This document shows, piece by piece, positions 60,430 to 64,000 of a stretch of 64,000 nucleotides of DNA. The notes beneath the pieces were generated by a model. It was not told the DNA's origin. It made no database searches and saw only the letters and a program-made list of their open reading frames with translations. Both the position numbers and the translations under genes were made by a program. Position 1 is the first letter of the stretch. The number at the start of each line of letters is the position of its first letter. The stretch comes from Cinnamomum chago (Eukaryota > Streptophyta > Magnoliopsida > Laurales > Lauraceae), in contig CP142453.1 in NCBI GenBank assembly GCA_038049695.1, positions 3,812,501 to 3,876,500 on the forward strand. The letters are read 5' to 3'.

Positions 60430-62360
60430 CAAATAACACGTCGAACAATCATTTGTGTTGCTATCTACAACGTAGGTGATACCCGACTATTTAACATCCT
60501 GCATATACTTCACTTCGAAGATAGACATCAAGTGAGAAGCCTGACAAATAGACAAATCAAATAGATTGAATCATGAAATACCATTGACTTTTTTTTTTCC
60601 TTTTGACTGGTTCATGAAAAAAAAAAGAAATTAAATATTGTATAAAGCAGAAAACAGAGGAAAATACACCAATGAAACCTACAGTAGTACTAATCCATCA
60701 AGAATTTGGTAGAGAATGCCCCATGAATAACAATACCCTATCAAAACCTTTCTTTTGCAGGAACAAATCAGCTGGCCCACTTTTCCTAAAATAACATGGA
60801 CAGACAAGATGACCAAGGCAGAACAAAAAGCCATGATCCTGTCACAAGTAAAGCTAAATTCTCCATGGTTCTTCATGGTTGTTGGAAGCTTGTAGGCTAT
60901 TACACCCAATAAGGCCCATGTTGATAGATGGCCCATAATTCTTGCTAAATAGCCCATATGTACTGTAAAAGGAGTTTAGTTAGGATTATCTACAGTTCTG
61001 TTTTGTTGTTAGTCAGAATGTCAATATTTTTTTTTTTTCAGTCTAGTTATTGGATCAGTAGTGCGATCGTTTGTTAGCCAATTAGTTGCACTGAATTGTA
61101 TAAACTGTACACCTGCTGAAAATCAAGTCTTCAAGATCGTGACTTGCATTGAGTTGAGTAATTCCAATTCCTCAGCAAGTGTGAGGTTCAGATGAGTCAG
61201 ACTGATTCCGTGTACAGTGATGACTTGTGTCCAGTGATTCCATCACCTCTGGTCATGTGATTCTTGGGCTTATCTTCTGATAATGAGATCTTAGCATCAG
61301 ACCCATATCCAGGGAATCAGCACGATTCTTAGCCGCTCATCTCTTTCAGTAACTCAAGAGACTGTTGAACAAGATTCCCTCAACATATGTTGCCAGGGAA
61401 TCACAAACCAACAAGGCCTCTCCCTCCAAGCATGTTTCTGTCCTATGAGCTAGTAACTACATTCATCAATATTTTTCAATTTTCATGCAATAAAATAGTC
61501 TGTTTTTTTTAGTGGTATCAAGCAATAAATTCGTCATAAAAGTACATCAGTATTCATATTTGGCTGGCGGAAGGTTTAATATACAAATATTGCAGGATTC
61601 TGAATTTTTATCAAATACTAGAATATATACAAAGTCCAATGAAAAATATTTTTAAGTTTGTGGTCTTACAGCAATATCAAACTACTATAATTGCCACAGA
61701 AAACCAAAAACACATTATCAGTATTTAAAAAGAAAAATCCAAAATACAACTGAATAGAAGCAACCAAATTAAGTAGAAAAAGTAAAAGGTTTTTGACACC
61801 ATCCTTGGCCAATCAATCCACTAGTACAATTTGCCTGTCAAAGAATATGATCAATAGAGAACTCAATACATGCTAATACATGCTAATACTCTAGTTTCTA
61901 CTTTCTTCAACACAACTGATTGCCTTCTTGGAAAGGAGGACTCATACTAAGTTTAAGAAAGGGGAGAAAATGGGAAAGGATCACCCTCAACAATTGCACC
62001 AAGAATTATTCAATTATAAAACATTCACCTACACATTCAGAATTTATACATGGAAATGTTTGATAAAAATGACCAGATTTTACAGTTTTTTTGCCTGGTC
62101 GCTTAAACCACCAACATGACAATATCAAAATATCTTTTTAGGGTACATATAGGCCCCTATGATTTCCAATAATTACAAAAAACTCCTTGTATTTTGAAAA
62201 TTCACACACACACACACGAAAACATACTTTTATGAAGATCTCAAGAAACTTCTTTGACCAGTGTTTGATATCACCATGGTCAAAGGTGATCCATAGCTAC
62301 TTTTCCAGTCCAGTCAATATATATTCAAAATTAGCAAGTTTTACCTAATAATTTAGAGCT
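60430..62360. other. Non-coding stretch
   Basis: The missing upstream exons of the kinase would be expected here on the minus strand, but no N-lobe motif was recognised. The open frames are short and AT-rich. Confidence 0.35.
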
Positions 62361-62369
62361 AGGGGTGAC

Positions 62370-62560
62370 AAAATCTGACCCAACCCACATTTGACCCACC
62401 TAACATGACCTGCCATATATACAAGTTGGTCACAGGTCAGGAGAACTTGGCCTGCAATAAAAAAGGGTCAGGTTAGGGTCAACCGACATAACCCGCCTAA
62501 CCCAATGGGTTGGTTTAGGGTTGACCCTCATACATAAACCCATTTAAAAATTGGGGCATT
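62370..62560. mobile_element. One end of a possible hAT-like MITE
   Basis: CTAGGGGTGACAAAATCTGA followed by CCCAACCCACATTTGACCC is typical of the 5' end of small hAT elements, with repeated GACCC and GGGTC motifs inside. A matching right terminus was not found, so the element may be truncated. Confidence 0.35.
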
Positions 62561-63386
62561 TGACCGGAGGTCCCTCAATATTGGTTTTATTGCAAACGGT
62601 CCACGAATTAATTTTGTAGAGGCAAAGGTCCCTTCCACCATTTCATATACTTGAAAGGACAATAATGCCCTCATATTCTCTTTATCTCTTTATTAAAAAA
62701 CGCTAAGCCTAAAATCGCAGTAACTTGCCAAAAAAGGAACGAAAGCGAGAAATTAGAGATTTTGAAACATCAGGCGCAAAGAGAAGGAGGGAAAATGAAT
62801 CAGGGAAGGAGACAGTTCATCAGGTGGATCCCACCACGGATGGGCATCGATCAACAAATCTAATTAACCAGACATTGATGATTGTCAAATTGGTGAAAAA
62901 CATCCTACTCAAAACTGATAGTTTTGGGTGGCTAACATTAACCAATCAAAGCCAATGTCCCCCAAAATGCCCTATTCATAGTGGGGCACACCATATGAAC
63001 AACCTTGATTGGAAGCATTTGTGCCTCGTATCCAATTAAACTGTTTCAAAACTCAGGTTAATTTGTTCCAGAATTCGGATAAATTTGTCCAAAAACTCAG
63101 ATAAATTTGTTCCAAAACTCAAATAAATTTGTCCAGAACTAAAATAAATTTGTACAAAAATCAGATAAATTTATCCGAGTTAGCGACATATGAATTTATT
63201 TGAGTTTGTCCCATAAACTCAGACAAATTTTTAGCGAATGACATGACTGAATTGTACAGAGGTCCCTTAATATTTTCGTTTAAGACCTTTTGCAATACCA
63301 AACTCAGATAAATTTAGAAAATGATGGATCAAATCCATGGTCTCATAATAAAAAAAAACCACTCTCCACCCTTCCTTCAAATCCAG

Positions 63387-63441
<55 letters not shown>

Positions 63442-64000
63442 CTCAAGACCCCAACTAAAACTTCATAAGAAAAAACAAGACCCAGAACTCAGAATACTAC
63501 CAAAATGAAGTTATTCTCACATCCGGGCCAGTTGGGAGCATCCTCGTCATCATGAACGATGTCGCCTCCTTCTACAAGACCAACACTCAAGACCAAAAGA
63601 ACAAGAACACCACTTGCAGAAATCCATGAATTCCCAAAATTCAACACAAACAGGAACTAGAAGAATAAAGGGAAATTGGGGAGTTTCGAAACATCATCTA
63701 AAACTAGGAATTTTGTTCCCTCCCATTTGAACTTCAAAACTTGATCTATTCCCTCCCATTTGAATATCGAAACTTCATCTAGAAGGAAATAAAATCCGTT
63801 AGAGGGGCAAATCAGTCATGAAATATCATGTTAAGGAGCTTAAAAATATAGATTAAATTCATGACATAACTTCAGACAGTTACAGGGGTAAATCAATCAT
63901 GACAATGTGTGATCTGTTGTATTTAGGAACCTCCGCCTAAAATATGTCCAACTGCGTGGACTGCAGGCCTTAATCGAAACTTTTATGGACCAGAGCCTTT
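62540..64000. repeat. Repeat with AACTCAGATAAATTTGT units, related to 10210-10945
   Basis: Between 63050 and 63240 the unit AACTCAGATAAATTTGTCC is repeated about seven times with changes, then appears inverted near 63180-63210. GGCAAATCAGTCATGAAA near 63806 and GCAGGCCTTAATC near 63964 match the layout at the end of 10210-10945. GGTCCCTCAATAT near 62570 and GGTCCCTTAATAT near 63261 form a direct pair. The window ends before a border is reached. Confidence 0.5.
63388..63437 (+). repeat. AC microsatellite
   Basis: About 24 AC dinucleotides run without interruption. The open frame through it, encoding a TH run, is not a gene. Confidence 0.95.

Noticed and set aside
63290..63508. 72-codon frame with a TH repeat
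   Set aside because: It is produced by the AC microsatellite.

Overview
This is a transposon-rich stretch of a plant nuclear genome, most likely a flowering plant. The evidence is GT-AG introns, plant-only protein families (DUF3537/GRL, PTI1-like kinase, the plant AMBRA1-like WD40 protein), Copia-type primer-binding and polypurine sites, plant LINE zf-RVT fragments, and hAT, Tourist-like and long-inverted-repeat elements. I cannot name the species. All family assignments come from reading the sequence and recalling the families; no database search was run.

Only one gene looks intact. It lies on the plus strand at 45129-56454 and has four exons whose phases join without a break into a 388-residue protein with about seven membrane segments. 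It belongs to the plant DUF3537 family, which has been proposed as the plant branch of the insect gustatory/odorant-receptor-like (GRL) superfamily. Introns 1 and 3 are swollen by repeats. A solo LTR (42135-44926, target duplication GTTTC) sits about 0.2 kb upstream of the start codon.

From left to right: 486-1812 is an imperfect palindrome of about 1.3 kb whose arms each carry a degraded piece of a DUF3537/GRL coding region, one per strand. At 4.7-5.3 kb is a hAT-like element with a near-perfect 8-bp duplication. At 11.5-12.1 kb are two foldback MITEs. At 12.6-12.96 kb is a fragment resembling the N-terminus of DNA topoisomerase I. At 15.4-22.8 kb, minus strand, is the 5' part of an AMBRA1-like WD40 gene with a stop codon in one exon and no recognisable 3' exons; a Tourist-like MITE lies in one of its introns. 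At 23.0-26.7 kb are two 1-kb inverted arms around a spacer with two tandem arrays and a dead Ulp1 peptidase fragment. At 28.1-29.05 kb is a decayed Copia element, and at 30.0-31.75 kb are LINE fragments. At 31754-37734 is a composite LTR element that lacks coding sequence, has mirrored LTR ends, and carries a 5-bp duplication (AAAAG). At 38-42 kb are a long-TIR element and two relatives of one hAT family with exact 8-bp duplications. After the GRL gene, a PTI1-like kinase pseudogene lies on the minus strand at 59.2-60.4 kb. The window ends in another repeat, related to one at 10.2-10.9 kb.

The most unusual items are the hairpin-shaped GRL relic in the same window as an intact GRL gene, the mirrored LTR composite whose interior repeats a TAGTTATATCT-like motif, and the Ulp1-bearing long inverted repeat with a palindrome-carrying 45-bp array.
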